DNA of 64,000 bases from Limanda limanda (Eukaryota; Chordata; Actinopteri; Pleuronectiformes; Pleuronectidae), in the NCBI RefSeq assembly GCF_963576545.1, contig NW_026870535.1:186001-250000 (forward strand). The letters run 5' to 3'. Both the position numbers and the translations under genes were made by a program. Numbering within the stretch: position 1 is the first letter of the stretch; each line of letters begins with the position of its first letter. Shown here piece by piece: positions 21,114 to 35,100 of the stretch. Below the pieces are notes generated by a model. It did no database searches. It worked only from the letters and a program-made list of their open reading frames with translations, and had not been told where the DNA came from.

Positions 21114-24023
21114 CACCGTTTCCAGCTGTTAAGTGACATTTGGGATGATGTGTGATGAAAAATTCAAGAATTTAACCATTTCTTCCAAAAAAAGGCATTT
21201 CTCCCTGTTTCCAGCGCTTTTCTGACACTGGAGCTGATATGTGATGAAAAAGTCAAAATGTTAACCATTGCTTCCAAAAAAGGCTTATGTCCCTGTTTCC
21301 AGCGCTTTTCTGACACTTGGGCTGATATGTGATGAAAAAGTCAAAATGTTAACCATTTCTTCCAAAAAAGCCTTATGTCCCTGTTTCCAGCGCTTTTCTG
21401 ACACTTGGGCTGATATGTGATGAAAAAGTCAAAATGTTAACCATTGCTTCCAAAAAAGGCTTATCTCCCCGTTTCCAGCTGTTTAGTGACATTTGGGATG
21501 ATTTGTGATGAAAAATTCAAGAATTTAACCATTTCTTCCAAAAAAGGCTTATCTCCCTGTTTCCAGCGCTTTTCTGACACTTGGGCTGACATGTGATGAA
21601 AAAGTCAGAAATCTTAATCAATGCTTCCAAAAAAGGCTTATCTCCCCGTTTCCAGCTGTTGAGTGACATTTGGGATGATGTGTGATGAAAAATTCAAGAA
21701 TTTAACCATTTCTTCCAAAAAAAGGCATATCTCCCTGTTTCCAGCACTTTTCTGACACTGGAGCTGATATGTGATGAAAAAGTCAAAATGTTAACCATTG
21801 CTTCCAAAAAAGGCTTATCTCCCCGTTTCCAGCTGTTTAGTGACATTTGGGATGATGTGTGATGAAAAATTCAAGAATTTAACCATTTCTTTCAAAAAAG
21901 GCTTATCTCCCTGTTTCCAGCGCTTTTCTGACACTTGGGCTGACATGTGATGAAAAAGTCAGAAATCTTAATCAATGCTTCCAAAAAAGGCTTATCTCCC
22001 CGTTTCCAGCTGTTTAGTGACATTTGGGATGATGTGTGATGAAAAATTCAAGAATTTAACCTTTTCTTCCAAAAAAAGGCAGATCTCCCTGTTTCCAGCG
22101 CTTTTCTGACACTGGAGCTGATATGTGATGAAAAAGTCAAAATGTTAACCATTTCTTCCAAAAAAGGCTTATGTCCCTGTTTCCAGCGCTTTTCTGACAC
22201 TTGGGCTTATATGTGATGAAAAAGTCAAAATGTTAACCATTGCTTCCAAAAAAGGCTTATCTCCCCGTTTCCAGCTGTTTAGTGACATTTGGGATGATGT
22301 GTGATGAAAAATTCAAGAATTTAACCATTTCTTCCAAAAAAGGCTTATCTCCCTGTTTCCAGCGCTTTTCTGACACTTGGGCTGACATGTGATGAAAAAG
22401 TCAGACATCTTAATCAATGCTTCCAAAAAAGGCTTATCTCCCCGTTTCCAGCTGTTTAGTGACAATTGGGATGACGTGTGATGAAAAATTCAAGAATTTA
22501 ACAATTTCTTCCAAAAAAAGGCATATCTCCCTGTTTCCAGCGCTTTTCTGACACTGGAGCTGATATGTGATGAAAAAGTCCAAATGTTAACCATTGCTTC
22601 CAAAAAAGGCTTATCTCCCCGTTTCCAGCTGTTTAGTGACATTTGGGATGATGTGTGATGAAAAATTCAAGAATTTAACCATTTCTTCCAAAAAAGGCCT
22701 ATCTCCCTGTTTCCTGCGCTTTTCTGACACTTGGGCTGACATGTGATGAAAAAGTCAAAATGTTAACCATTTCTTCCAAAAAAGCCTTATGTCCCTGTTT
22801 CCAGCGCTTTTCTGACACTTGGGCTGATATGTGATGAAAAAGTCAAAATGTTAACCATTGCTTCCAAAAAAGGCTTATCTCCCCGTTTCCAGCTGTTTAG
22901 TGACATTTGGGATGATGTGTGATGAAAAATTCAAGAATTTAACCATTTCTTCCAAAAAAGGCTTATCTCCCTGTTTCCTGCGCTTTTCTGACACTTGGGC
23001 TGACATGTGATGAAAAAGTCAGAATGTTAACCATTGCTTCCAAAAAAGGCTTATCTCCCCGTTTCCAGCTGTTTAGTGACATTTGGGATGATGTGTGATG
23101 AAAAATTCAAGAATTTAACCATTTCTTCCAAAAAAGGCATATCTCCCTGTTTCCAGCGCTTTTCTGACACTGGAGCTGATATGTGATTAAAAAGTCAAAA
23201 TGTTAACCATTGCTTCCAAAAAAGGCTTATCTCCCCGTTTCCAGCTGTTTAGTGACATTTGGGATGATGTGTGATGAAAAATTCAAGAATTTAACCATTT
23301 CTTCCAAAAAAAGGCATATCTCCCTGTTTCCAGCGCTTTTCTGACACTAGAGCTGATATGTGATGAAAAAGTCAGAAATCTTAATCAATGCTTCCAAAAA
23401 AGGCTTATCTCCCCGTTTCCAGCTGTTGACTGACATTTGGGATGATGTGTGATGAAAAATTCAAGAATTTAACAATTTCTTCCAAAAAAGGCTTATCTCC
23501 CCGTTTCCAGCTGTTTAGTGACATTTGTGATGATGTGTGATGAAAAATTCAAGAATTTAACCATTTCTTCCAAAAAAGGCTTATCTCCCTGTTTCCTGCG
23601 CTTTTCTGACACTTGGGCTGACATGTGATGAAAAAGTCAGAAATCTTAATCAATGCTTCCAAAAAAGGCTTATCTCCCCGTTTCCAGCTGTTAAGTGACA
23701 TTTGGGATGATGTGTGATGAAAAATTCAAGAATTTAACCATTTCTCCCAAAAAAAGGCCTATCTCCCTGTTTCCAGCGCTTTTCTGACACTGGAGCTGAT
23801 ATTTGATGAAAAAGTCAAAATGTTAACCATTTCTTCCAAAAAAGGCTTATGTCCCTGTTTCCAGCGCTTTTCTGACACTTGGGCTGATATGTGATGAAAA
23901 AGTCAAAATGTTAACCATTGCTTCCAAAAAAGGCTTATCTCCCCGTTTCCAGCTGTTTAGTGACATTTGGGATGATGTGTGATGAAAAATTCAAGAATTT
24001 AACCATTTCTTCCAAAAAAGGCA

Positions 24024-24066
24024 TATCTCCCTGTTTCCAGCGCTTCCATTGCTTCCAAAAAAGGCT
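24024..24066 (+). repeat. Shortened Sat2 beta monomer (45-bp internal deletion)
   Basis: Reads CCAGCGCTTCCATTGCTTCC. Compared with a full beta monomer, positions about 18-62 are missing (45 bp), leaving a 43-bp remnant. The same join recurs near 28,147 and 31,364, and the first two are exactly 4,106 bp apart, the HOR offset. One deletion has therefore been copied by block duplication, which makes it a useful tracer. Confidence 0.8.
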
Positions 24067-24257
24067 TATCTCCCCGTTTCCAGCTGTTTAGTGACATTTG
24101 GGATGATATGTGATGAAAAATTCAGAATTTAACCATTTCTTCCAAAAAAGGCATATCTCCCTGTTTCCAGCGCTTTTCTGACACTGGAGCTGATATGTGA
24201 TGAAAAAGTCATAATGTTAACAATTGCTTCCAAAAAAGGCATATCTCCCTGTTTCCA

Positions 24258-27200
24258 GCACTTTTCTGACACTGGAGCTGATATGTGATGAAAAAGTCAA
24301 AATGTTAACCATTGTTTCCAAAAAAGGCTTATCTCCCTGTTTCCAGCGCTTTTCTGACACTTGGGCTGACATGTGGTGAAAAAGTCAGACATCTTAATCA
24401 ATGCTTCCAAAAAAGGCTTATCTCCCCGTTTCCAGCTGTTTAGTGACATTTGGGATGATGTGTGATGAAAAATTCAAGAATTTAACCATTTCTTCCAAAA
24501 AAAGGCATATCTCCCTGTTTCCAGCGCTTTTCCGACACTGGAGCTGATATGTGATGAAAAAGTCAAAATGTTAACCACTGCTTCCAAAAAAGGCTTATCT
24601 CACCGTTTCCAGCTGTTAAGTGACATTTGGGATGATGTGTGATGAAAAATTCAAGAATTTAACCATTTCTTCCAAAAAAAGGCATATCTCCCTGTTTCCA
24701 GCGCTTTTCTGACACTGGAGCTGATATGTGATGAAAAAGTCAAAATGTTAACCATTGCTTCCAAAAAAGGCTTATGTCCCTGTTTCCAGCGCTTTTCTGA
24801 CACTTAGGCTGATATGTGATGAAAAAGTCAAAATGTTAACCATTGCTTCCAAAAAAGGCTTATCTCCCCGTTTCCAGCTGTTTAGTGACATTTGGGATGA
24901 TGTGTGATGAAAAATTCAAGAATTTAACCATTTCTTCCAAAAAAGGCTTATCTCCCTGTTTCCAGCGCTTTTCTGACACTTGGGCTGACATGTGATGAAA
25001 AAGTCAGACATCTTAATCAATGCTTCCAAAAAAGGCTTATCTCCCCGTTTCCAGCTGTTTAGTGACATTTGGGATGACGTGTGATGAAAAATTCAAGAAT
25101 TTAACAATTTCTTCCAAAAAAAGGCATATCTCCCTGTTTCCAGCGCTTTTCTGACACTGGAGCTGATATGTGATGAAAAAGTCAAAATGTTAACCATTGC
25201 TTCCAAAAAAGGCTTATCTCCCCGTTTCCAGCTGTTTAGTGACATTTGGGATGATGTGTGATGAAAAATTCAAGAATTTAACCATTTCTTCCAAAAAAGG
25301 CCTATCTCCCTGTTTCCTGCGCTTTTCTGACACTTGGGCTGACATGTGATGAAAAAGTCAAAATGTTAACCATTGCTTCCAAAAAAGGCTTATCTCCCCG
25401 TTTCCAGCTGTTTAGTGACATTTGGGATGATGTGTGATGAAAAATTCAAGAATTTAACCATTTCTTCCAAAAAAGGCATATCTCCCTGTTTCCAGCGCTT
25501 TTCTGACACTGGAGCTGATATGTGATTAAAAAGTCAAAATGTTAACCATTGCTTCCAAAAAAGGCTTATCTCCCCGTTTCCAGCTGTTTAGTGACATTTG
25601 GGATGATGTGTGATGAAAAATTCAAGAATTTAACCATTTCTTCCAAAAAAAAGCATATCTCCCTGTTTCCAGCGCTTTTCTGACACTAGAGCTGATATGT
25701 GATGAAAAAGTCAGAAATCTTAATCAATGCTTCCAAAAAAGGCTTATCTCCCCGTTTCCAGCTGTTGACTGACATTTGGGATGATGTGTGATGAAAAATT
25801 CAAGAATTTAACAATTTCTTCCAAAAAAGGCTTATCTCCCCGTTTCCAGCTGTTTAGTGACATTTGGGATGATGTGTGATGAAAAATTCAAGAATTTAAC
25901 CATTTCTTCCAAAAAAGGCTTATCTCCCTGTTTCCTGCGCTTTTCTGACACTTGGGCTGACATGTGATGAAAAAGTCAGAAATCTTAATCAATGCTTCCA
26001 AAAAAGGCTTATCTCCCCGTTTCCAGCTGTTAAGTGACATTTGGGATGATGTGTGATGAAAAATTCAAGAATTTAACCATTTCTTCCATAAAAGGCATAT
26101 CTCCCTGTTTCCAGCGCTTTTCTGACACTGGAGCTGATATGTGATGAAAAAGTCAAAATGTTAACCATTGCTTCCAAAAAAGGCTTATCTCCCCGTTTCC
26201 AGCTGTTTAGTGACATTTGGGATGATGTGTGATGAAAAATTCAAGAATTTAACCATTTCTTCCAAAAAAAGGCATATCTCCCTGTTTCCAGCGCTTTTCT
26301 GACACTGTAGCTGATATGTGATGAAAAAGTCAAAATGTTAACCATTTCTTCCAAAAAAGGCTTATGTCCCTGTTTCCAGCGCTTTTCTGACACTTAGGCT
26401 GATATGTGATGAAAAAGTGAAAATGTTAACCATTGCTTCCAAAAAAGGCTTATCTCCCCGTTTCCAGCTGTTTAGTGACATTTGGGATGATGTGTGATGA
26501 AAAATTCAAGAATTTAACCATTTCTTCCAAAAAAGGCTTATCTCCCTGTTTCCTGCGCTTTTCCGACACTTGGGCTGACATGTGATGAAAAAGTCAGACA
26601 TCTTAATCAATGCTTCCAAAAAAGGCTTATCTCCCCGTTTCCAGCTGTTTAGTGACATTTGGGATGACGTGTGATGAAAAATTCAAGAATTTAACAATTT
26701 CTTCCAAAAAAAGGCATATCTCCCTGTTTCCAGCGCTTTTCTGACACTGGAGCTGATATGTGATGAAAAAGTCAAAATGTTAACCATTGCTTCCAAAAAA
26801 GGCTTATCTCCCCGTTTCCAGCTGTTGACTGACATTTGGGATGATGTGTGATGAAAAATTCAAGAATTTAACAATTTCTTCCAAAAAAGGCTTATCTCCC
26901 CGTTTCCAGCTGTTTAGTGACATTTGGGATGATGTGTGATGAAAAATTCAAGAATTTAACCATTTCTTCCAAAAAAGGCTTGTCTCCCTGTTTCCTGCGC
27001 TTTTCTGACACTTGGGCTGACATGTGATGAAAAAGTCAGAAATCTTAATCAATGCTTCCAAAAAAGGCTTATCTCCCCGTTTCCAGCTGTTAAGTGACAT
27101 TTGGGATGATGTGTGATGAAAAATTCAAGAATTTAACCATTTCTCCCAAAAAAAGGCATATCTCCCTGTTTCCAGCGCTTTTCTGACACTGGAGCTGATA

Positions 27201-28363
27201 TGTGATGAAAAAGTCAAAATGTTAACCATTTCTTCCAAAAAAGGCTTATGTCCCTGTTTCCAGCGCTTTTCTGACACTTGGGCTGATATGTGATGAAAAA
27301 GTCAGAAATCTTAATCACTGCTTCCAAAAAAGGCTTATCTCCCCGTTTCCAGCTGTTGACTGACATTTGGGATGATGTGTGATGAAAAATTCAAGAATTT
27401 AACAATTTCTTCCAAAAAAGGCTTATCTCCCCGTTTCCAGCTGTTTAGTTACATTTGTGATGATGTGTGATGAAAAATTCAAGAATTTAACCATTTCTTC
27501 CAAAAAAGGCTTATCTCCCTGTTTCCTGCGCTTTTCTGACACTTGGGCTGACATGTGATGAAAAAGTCAGAAATCTTAATCAATGCTTCCAAAAAAGGCT
27601 TATCTCCCCGTTTCCAGCTGTTAAGTGACATTTGGGATGATGTGTGATGAAAAATTCAAGAATTTAACCATTTCTCCCAAAAAAGGCCTATCTCCCTGTT
27701 TCCAGCGCTTTTCTGACACTGGAACTGATATATGATGAAAAAGTCAAAATGTTAACCATTTCTTCCAAAAAAGGCTTATGTCCCTGTTTCCAGCGCTTTT
27801 CTGACACTTGGGCTGATATGTGATGAAAAAGTCAAAATGTTAACCATTGCTTCCAAAAAAGGCTTATCTCCCCGTTTCCAGCTGTTTAGTGACATTTGGG
27901 ATGATGTGTGATGAAAAATTCAAGAATTTAACCATTTCTTCCAAAAAAGGCTTATCTCCCTGTTTCCAGCGCTTTTCTGACACTTGGGCTGACATGTGAT
28001 GAAAAAGTCAGACATCTTAATCAATGCTTCCAAAAAAGGCTTATCTCCCCGTTTCCAGCTGTTTAGTGACATTTGGGATGATGTGTGATGAAAAATTCAA
28101 GAATTTAACCATTTCTTCCAAAAAAGGCATATCTCCCTGTTTCCAGCGCTTCCATTGCTTCCAAAAAAGGCTTATCTCCCCGTTTCCAGCTGTTTAGTGA
28201 CATTTTGGATGATATGTGATGAAAAATTCAGAATTTAACCATTTCTTCCAAAAAAGGCATATCTCCCTGTTTCCAGCGCTTTTCTGACACTGGAGCTGAT
28301 ATGTGATGAAAAAGTCATAATGTTAACAATTGCTTCCAAAAAAGGCATATCTCCCTGTTTCCA
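24258..28363 (+). repeat. Sat2 HOR block 2 (4,106 bp)
   Basis: Begins with the landmark trio (ATTGTTTCC at 24,311). Ends with the shortened monomer near 28,147 and the GTCATAATGTTAACAATTGC monomer that also precedes blocks 2 and 4. It is longer than block 1 by about seven monomers, consistent with unequal exchange inside the block. Confidence 0.78.
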
Positions 28364-31300
28364 GCACTTTTCTGACACTGGAGCTGATATGTGATGAAAA
28401 AGTCAAAATGTTAACCATTGTTTCCAAAAAAGGCTTATCTCCCTGTTTCCAGCGCTTTTCTGACACTTGGGCTGACATGTGGTGAAAAAGTCAGACATCT
28501 TAATCAATGCTTCCAAAAAAGGCTTATCTCCCCGTTTCCAGCTGTTTAGTGACATTTGGGATGATGTGTGATGAAAAATTCAAGAATTTAACCATTTCTT
28601 CCAAAAAAAGGCATATCTCCCTGTTTCCAGCGCTTTTCCGACACTGGAGCTGATATGTGATGAAAAAGTCAAAATGTTAACCATTGCTTCCAAAAAAGGC
28701 TTATCTCACCGTTTCCAGCTGTTAAGTGACATTTGGGATGATGTGTGATGAAAAATTCAAGAATTTAACCATTTCTTCCAAAAAAAGGCATATCTCCCTG
28801 TTTCCAGCGCTTTTCTGACACTAGAGCTGATATGTGATGAAAAAGTCAAAATGTTAACCATTGCTTCCAAAAAAGGCTTATGTCCCTGTTTCCAGCGCTT
28901 TTCTGACACTTAGGCTGATATGTGATGAAAAAGTCAAAATGTTAACCATTGCTTCCAAAAAAGGCTTATCTCCCCATTTCCAGCTGTTTAGTGACATTTG
29001 GGATGACGTGTGATGAAAAATTCAAGAATTTAACAATTTCTTCCAAAAAAAGGCATATCTCCCTGTTTCCAGCGCTTTTCTGACACTGGAGCTGATATGT
29101 GATGAAAAAGTCAAAATGTTAACCATTGCTTCCAAAAAAGGCTTATCTCCCCGTTTCCAGCTGTTTAGTGACATTTGGGATGATGTGTGATGAAAAATTC
29201 AAGAATTTAACCATTTCTTCCAAAAAAGGCCTATCTCCCTGTTTCCTGCGCTTTTCTGACACTTGGGCTGACATGTGATGAAAAAGTCAAAATGTTAACC
29301 ATTTCTTCCAAAAAAGCCTTATGTCCCTGTTTCCAGCGCTTTTCTGACACTTGGGCTGATATGTGATGAAAAAGTCAAAATGTTAACCATTGCTTCCAAA
29401 AAAGGCTTATCTCCCCGTTTCCAGCTGTTTAGTGACATTTGGGATGATGTGTGATGAAAAATTCAAGAATTTAACCATTTCTTCCAAAAAAGGCTTATCT
29501 CCCTGTTTCCTGCGCTTTTCTGACACTTGGGCTGACATGTGATGAAAAAGTCAGAATGTTAACCATTGCTTCCAAAAAAGGCTTATCTCCCCGTTCCCAG
29601 CTGTTTAGTGACATTTGGGATGATGTGTGATGAAAAATTCAAGAATTTAACCATTTCTTCCAAAAAAGGCATATCTCCCTGTTTCCAGCGCTTTTCTGAC
29701 ACTGGAGCTGATATGTGATTAAAAAGTCAAAATGTTAACCATTGCTTCCAAAAAAGGCTTATCTCCCCGTTTCCAGCTGTTTAGTGACATTTGGGATGAT
29801 GTGTGATGAAAAATTCAAGAATTTAACCATTTCTTCCAAAAAAAGGCATATCTCCCTGTTTCCAGCGCTTTTCTGAAACTAGAGCTGATATGTGATGAAA
29901 AAGTCAGAAATCTTAATCAATGCTTCCAAAAAAGGCTTATCTCCCCGTTTCCAGCTGTTGACTGACATTTGGGATGATGTGTGATGAAAAATTCAAGAAT
30001 TTAACAATTTCTTCCAAAAAAGGCTTATCTCCCCGTTTCCAGCTGTTTAGTGACATTTGTGATGATGTGTGATGAAAAATTCAAGAATTTAACCATTTCT
30101 TCCAAAAAAGGCTTATCTCCCTGTTTCCTGCGCTTTTCTGACACTTGGGCTGACATGTGATGAAAAAGTCAGAAATCTTAATCAATGCTTCCAAAAAAGG
30201 CTTATCTCCCCGTTTCCAGCTGTTAAGTGACATTTGGGATGATGTGTGATGAAAAATTCAAGAATTTAACCATTTCTCCCAAAAAAAGGCATATCTCCCT
30301 GTTTCCAGCGCTTTTCTGACACTGGAGCTGATATGTGATGAAAAAGTCAAAATGTTAACCATTTCTTCCAAAAAAGGCTTATGTCCCTGTTTCCAGCGCT
30401 TTTCTGACACTTGGGCTGATATGTGATGAAAAAGTCAAAATGTTAACCATTGCTTCCAAAAAAGGCTTATCTCCCCGTTTCCAGCTGTTTAGTGACATTT
30501 GGGATGATGTGTGATGAAAAATTCAAGAATTTAACCATTTCTTCCAAAAAAGGCTTATCTCCCTGTTTCCAGCGCTTTTCTGACACTTGGGCTGACATGT
30601 GATGAAAAAGTCAGACATCTTAATCAATGCTTCCAAAAAAGGCTTATCTCCCCGTTTCCAGCTGTTTAGTGACATTTGGGATGATGTGTGATGAAAAATT
30701 CAAGAATTTAACCATTTCTTCCAAAAAAGGCATATCTCCCTGTTTCCAGCGCTTTTCTGACACTGGAGCTATGTGATGAAAAAGTCAAAATGTTAACCAT
30801 TGCTTCCAAAAAAGGCTTATCTCCCCGTTTCCAGCTGTTAAGTGACATTTGGGATGATGTGTGATGAAAAATTCAAGAATTTAACCATTTCTTCCAAAAA
30901 AGGCCTATCTCCCTGTTTCCTGCGCTTTTCTGACACTTGGGCTGACATGTGATGAAAAAGTCAAAATGTTAACCATTTCTTCCAAAAAAGCCTTATGTCC
31001 CTGTTTCCAGCGCTTTTCTGACACTTGGGCTGACATGTGATGAAAAAGTCAGAATGTTAACCATTGCTTCCAAAAAAGGCTTATCTCCCCGTTTCCAGCT
31101 GTTTAGTGACATTTGGGATGATGTGTGATGAAAAATTCAAGAATTTAACCATTTCTTCCAAAAAAGGCTTATCTCCCTGTTTCCTGCGCTTTTCTGACAC
31201 CTGGGCTGACATGTGATGAAAAAGTCAGAAATCTTAATCAATGCTTCCAAAAAAGGCTTATCTCCCCGTTTCCAGCTGTTTAGTGACATTTGGGATGATG

Positions 31301-31935
31301 TGTGATGAAAAATTCAAGAATTTAACCATTTCTTCCAAAAAAGGCATATCTCCCTGTTTCCAGCGCTTCCATTGCTTCCAAAAAAGGCTTATCTCCCCGT
31401 TTCCAGCTGTTTAGTGACATTTGGGATGATGTGTGATGAAAAATTCAAGAATTTAACCATTTCTTCCAAAAAAGGCATATCTCCCTGTTTCCAGCGCTTT
31501 TCTGACACTGGAGCTGATATGTGATGAAAAAGTCCTAATGTTAACCATTGCTTCCAAAAAAGGCTTATTTCCCCGTTTCCAGCTGTTTAGTGACATTTGG
31601 GATGATGTGTGATGAAAAATTCAAGAATTTAACCATTTCTTCCAAAAAAGGCATATCTCCCTGTTTCCAGCGCTTTTCTGACACTTGGGCTGACATGTGA
31701 TGAAAAAGTCAGAAATCTCAGTCAATGCTTCCAAAAAAGGCTTATCTCCCCGTTTCCAGTTGTTTAGTGACATTTGGGATGATGTGTGATGAAAAATTCA
31801 AGAATTTAACCATTTCTTCCAAAAAAAGGCATATCTCCCTGTTTCCAGCGCTTTTCTGACACTTGGGCTGATATGTGATGAAAAAGTCATAATGTTAACA
31901 ATTGCTTCCAAAAAAGGCATATCTCCCTGTTTCCA
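28364..31935 (+). repeat. Sat2 HOR block 3 (3,572 bp)
   Basis: Landmark trio again at the start (ATTGTTTCC at 28,417). Includes a private 4-base loss, GGAGCTATGTGATG near 30,767, and the shortened monomer near 31,364. A fourth block starts at 31,936 and loses recognisable phase with the earlier ones after about 32.7 kb. Confidence 0.78.
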
Positions 31936-34900
31936 GCACTTTTCTGACACTGGAGCTGATATGTGATGAAAAAGTCAAAATGTTAACCATTGTTTCCAAA
32001 AAAGGCTTATCTCCCTGTTTCCAGCGCTTTTCTGACACTTGGGCTGACATGTGGTGAAAAAGTCAGACATCTTAATCAATGCTTCCAAAAAAGGCTTATC
32101 TCCCCGTTTCCAGCTGTTTAGTGACATTTGGGATGATGTGTGATGAAAAATTCAAGAATTTAACCATTTCTTCCAAAAAAAGGCATATCTCCCTGTTTCC
32201 AGCGCTTTTCTGACACTGGAGCTGATATGTGATGAAAAAGTCAAAATGTTAACCATTGCTTCCAAAAAAGGCTTATGTCCCTGTTTCCAGCGCTTTTCTG
32301 ACACTTGGGCTGATATGTGATGAAAAAGTCAAAATGTTAACCATTGCTTCCAAAAAAGGCTTATCTCCCCGTTTCCAGCTGTTTAGTGACATTTGGGATG
32401 ATGTGTGATGAAAAATTCAAGAATTTAACCATTTCTTCCAAAAAAGGCTTATCTCCCTGTTTCCAGCGCTTTTCTGACACTTGGGCTGACATGTGATGAA
32501 AAAGTCAGACATCTTAATCAATGCTTCCAAAAAAGGCTTATCTCCCCGTTTCCAGCTGTTGAGTGACATTTGGGATGATGTGTGATGAAAAATTCAAGAA
32601 TTTAACCATTTCATCCAAAAAAAGGCATATCTCCCTGTTTCCAGCACTTTTCTGACACTGGAGCTGATATGTGATGAAAAAGTCAAAATGTTAACCATTG
32701 CTTCCAAAAAAGGCTTATCTCCCTGTTTCCAGCGCTTTTCTGACACTTGGGCTGATATGTGATGAAAAAGTCAAAATGTTAACCATTTCTTCCAAAAAAG
32801 GCTTATGTCCCTGTTTCCTGCGCTTTTCTGACACTAGAGCTGATATGTGATGAAAAAGTCAGAAATCTTAATCAATGCTTCCAAAAAAGGCTTATCTCCC
32901 CGTTTCCAGCTGTTAAGTGACATTTGGGATGATGTGTGATGAAAAATTCAAGAATTTAACCATTTCTCCCAAAAAAAGGCATATCTCCCTGTTTCCAGCG
33001 CTTTTCTGACACTGGAGCTGATATGTGATGAAAAAGTCAAAATGTTAACCATTTCTTCCAAAAAAGGCTTATGTCCCTGTTTCCAGCGCTTTTCTGACAC
33101 TTGGGCTGATATGTGATGAAAAAGTCAAAATGTTAACCATTGCTTCCAAAAAAGGCTTATCTCCCCGTTTCCAGCTGTTTAGTGACATTTGGGATGATGT
33201 GTGATGAAAAATTCAAGAATTTAACCATTTCTTCCAAAAAAGGCTTATCTCCCTGTTTCCTGCGCTTTTCTGACACTTGGGCTGACATGTGATGAAAAAG
33301 TCAGAATGTTAACCATTGCTTCCAAAAAAGGCTTATCTCCCCGTTTCCAGCTGTTTAGTGACATTTGGGATGATGTGTGATGAAAAATTCAAGAATTTAA
33401 CCATTTCTTCCAAAAAAGGCATATCTCCCTGTTTCCAGCGCTTTTCTGACACTGGAGCTGATATGTGATGAAAAAGTCAAAATGTTAACCATTGCTTCCA
33501 AAAAAGGCTTATTTCCCCGTTTCCAGCTGTTTAGTGACATTTGGCATGATGTGTGATGAAAAATTCAAGAATTTAACCATTTCTTCCAAAAAAGGCATAT
33601 CTCCCTGTTTCCAGCGCTTTTCTGACACTTGGGCTGACATGTGATGAAAAAGTCAGAAATCTCAATCAATGCTTCCAAAAAAGGCTTATCTTCCCGTTTC
33701 CAGTTGTTGAGTGACATTTGGGATGATGTGTGATGAAAAATTCAAGAATTTAACCATTTCTTCCAAAAAAAGGCATATCTCCCTGTTTCCAGCGCTTTTC
33801 TGACACTGGAGCTGATATGTGATGAAAAAGTCAAAATGTTAACCATTGCTTCCAAAAAAGGCTTATCTCCCCGTTTCCAGCTGTTTAGTGACATATGGGA
33901 TGATGTGTGATGAAAAATTCAAGAATTTAACCATTTCTTCCAAAAAAAGGCATATCTCCCTGTTTCCAGCGCTTTTCTGACACTGGAGCTAATATGTGAT
34001 GAAAAAGTCAAAATGTTAACCATTGCTTCCAAAAAAGGCTTATCTCCCCGTTTCCAGCTGTTTAGTGACATTTGGGATGATGTGTGATGAAAAATTCAAG
34101 AATTTAACCATTTCTTCCAAAAAAGGCTTATCTCCCTGTTTCCTGCGCTTTTCTGACACTTGGGCTGACATGTGATGAAAAAGTCAGAATGTTAACCATT
34201 GCTTCCAAAAAAGGTTTATCTCCCCGTTTCCAGCTGTTTAGTGACATTTGGGATGATGTGTGATGAAAAATTCAAGAATTTAACCATTTCTTCAAAAAAA
34301 AGGCATATCTCCCTGTTTCCAGCGCTTTTCTGACACTGGAGCTGATATGTGATGAAAAAGTTAGAAATCTTAATCAATGCTTCCAAAAAAGGCTTATCTC
34401 CCCGTTTCCAGCTGTTAAGTGACATTTGGGATGATGTGTGATGAAAAATTCAAGAATTTAACCATTTCTTCCAAAAAAAGGCATATATCCCTGTTTCCAG
34501 CGCTTTTCTGACACTGGAGCTGATATGTGATGAAAAAGTCAAAATGTTAACCATTGCTTCCAAAAAAGGCTTATCTCCCCGTTTACAGCTGTTTAGTGAC
34601 ATTTGGGATGATGTGTGATGAAAAATTCAAGAATTTAACCATTTCTTCCAAAAAAGGCTTATCTCCCTGTTTCCAGCGCTTTTCTGACACTTGGGCTGAC
34701 ATGTGATGAAAAAGTCAGAAATCTTAATCAATGCTTCCAAAAAAGGCTTATCTCCCCGTTTCCAGCTGTTGAGTGACATTTGGGATGATGTGTGATGAAA
34801 AATTCAAGAATTTAACCATTTCTTCCAAAAAAAGGCATATCTCCCTGTTTCCAGCGCTTTTCTGACACTGGAGCTGATATGTGATGAAAAAGTCAAAATG

Positions 34901-35100
34901 TTAACCATTGCTTCCAAAAAAGGCTTATCTCCCCGTTTCCAGCTGTTTAGTGACATTTGGGATGATGTGTGATGAAAAATTCAAGAATTTAACCATTTCT
35001 TCCAAAAAAGGCTTATCTCCCTGTTTCCAGCGCTTTTCTGACACTTGGGCTGATATGTGATGAAAAAGTCAAAAGGTTAACAATTGCTTCCAAAAAAGGC
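31936..35100 (+). repeat. Sat2 array, mixed alpha/beta/gamma segment
   Basis: Begins as a fourth HOR block (landmark trio at 31,936-32,062) and then becomes a less regular mix. It is marked by CTGTTGAGTGAC alpha monomers near 32,558, 33,706 and 34,769 and TTTCCTGCGC gamma monomers. No clear long-range period was found by eye. No other feature is seen here. Confidence 0.65.

Larger units (their letters stand above)
20771..24257 (+). repeat. Sat2 HOR block 1 (3,487 bp)
   Basis: Block start is defined by GCACTTTTCTGACACTGG followed about 50 bp later by ACCATTGTTTCC and then TGTGGTGAAAAA. The same three landmarks in the same order recur at 24,258, 28,364 and 31,936. The first block starts exactly at the Sat1 junction. 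It contains the shortened monomer near 24,041. Confidence 0.8.
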
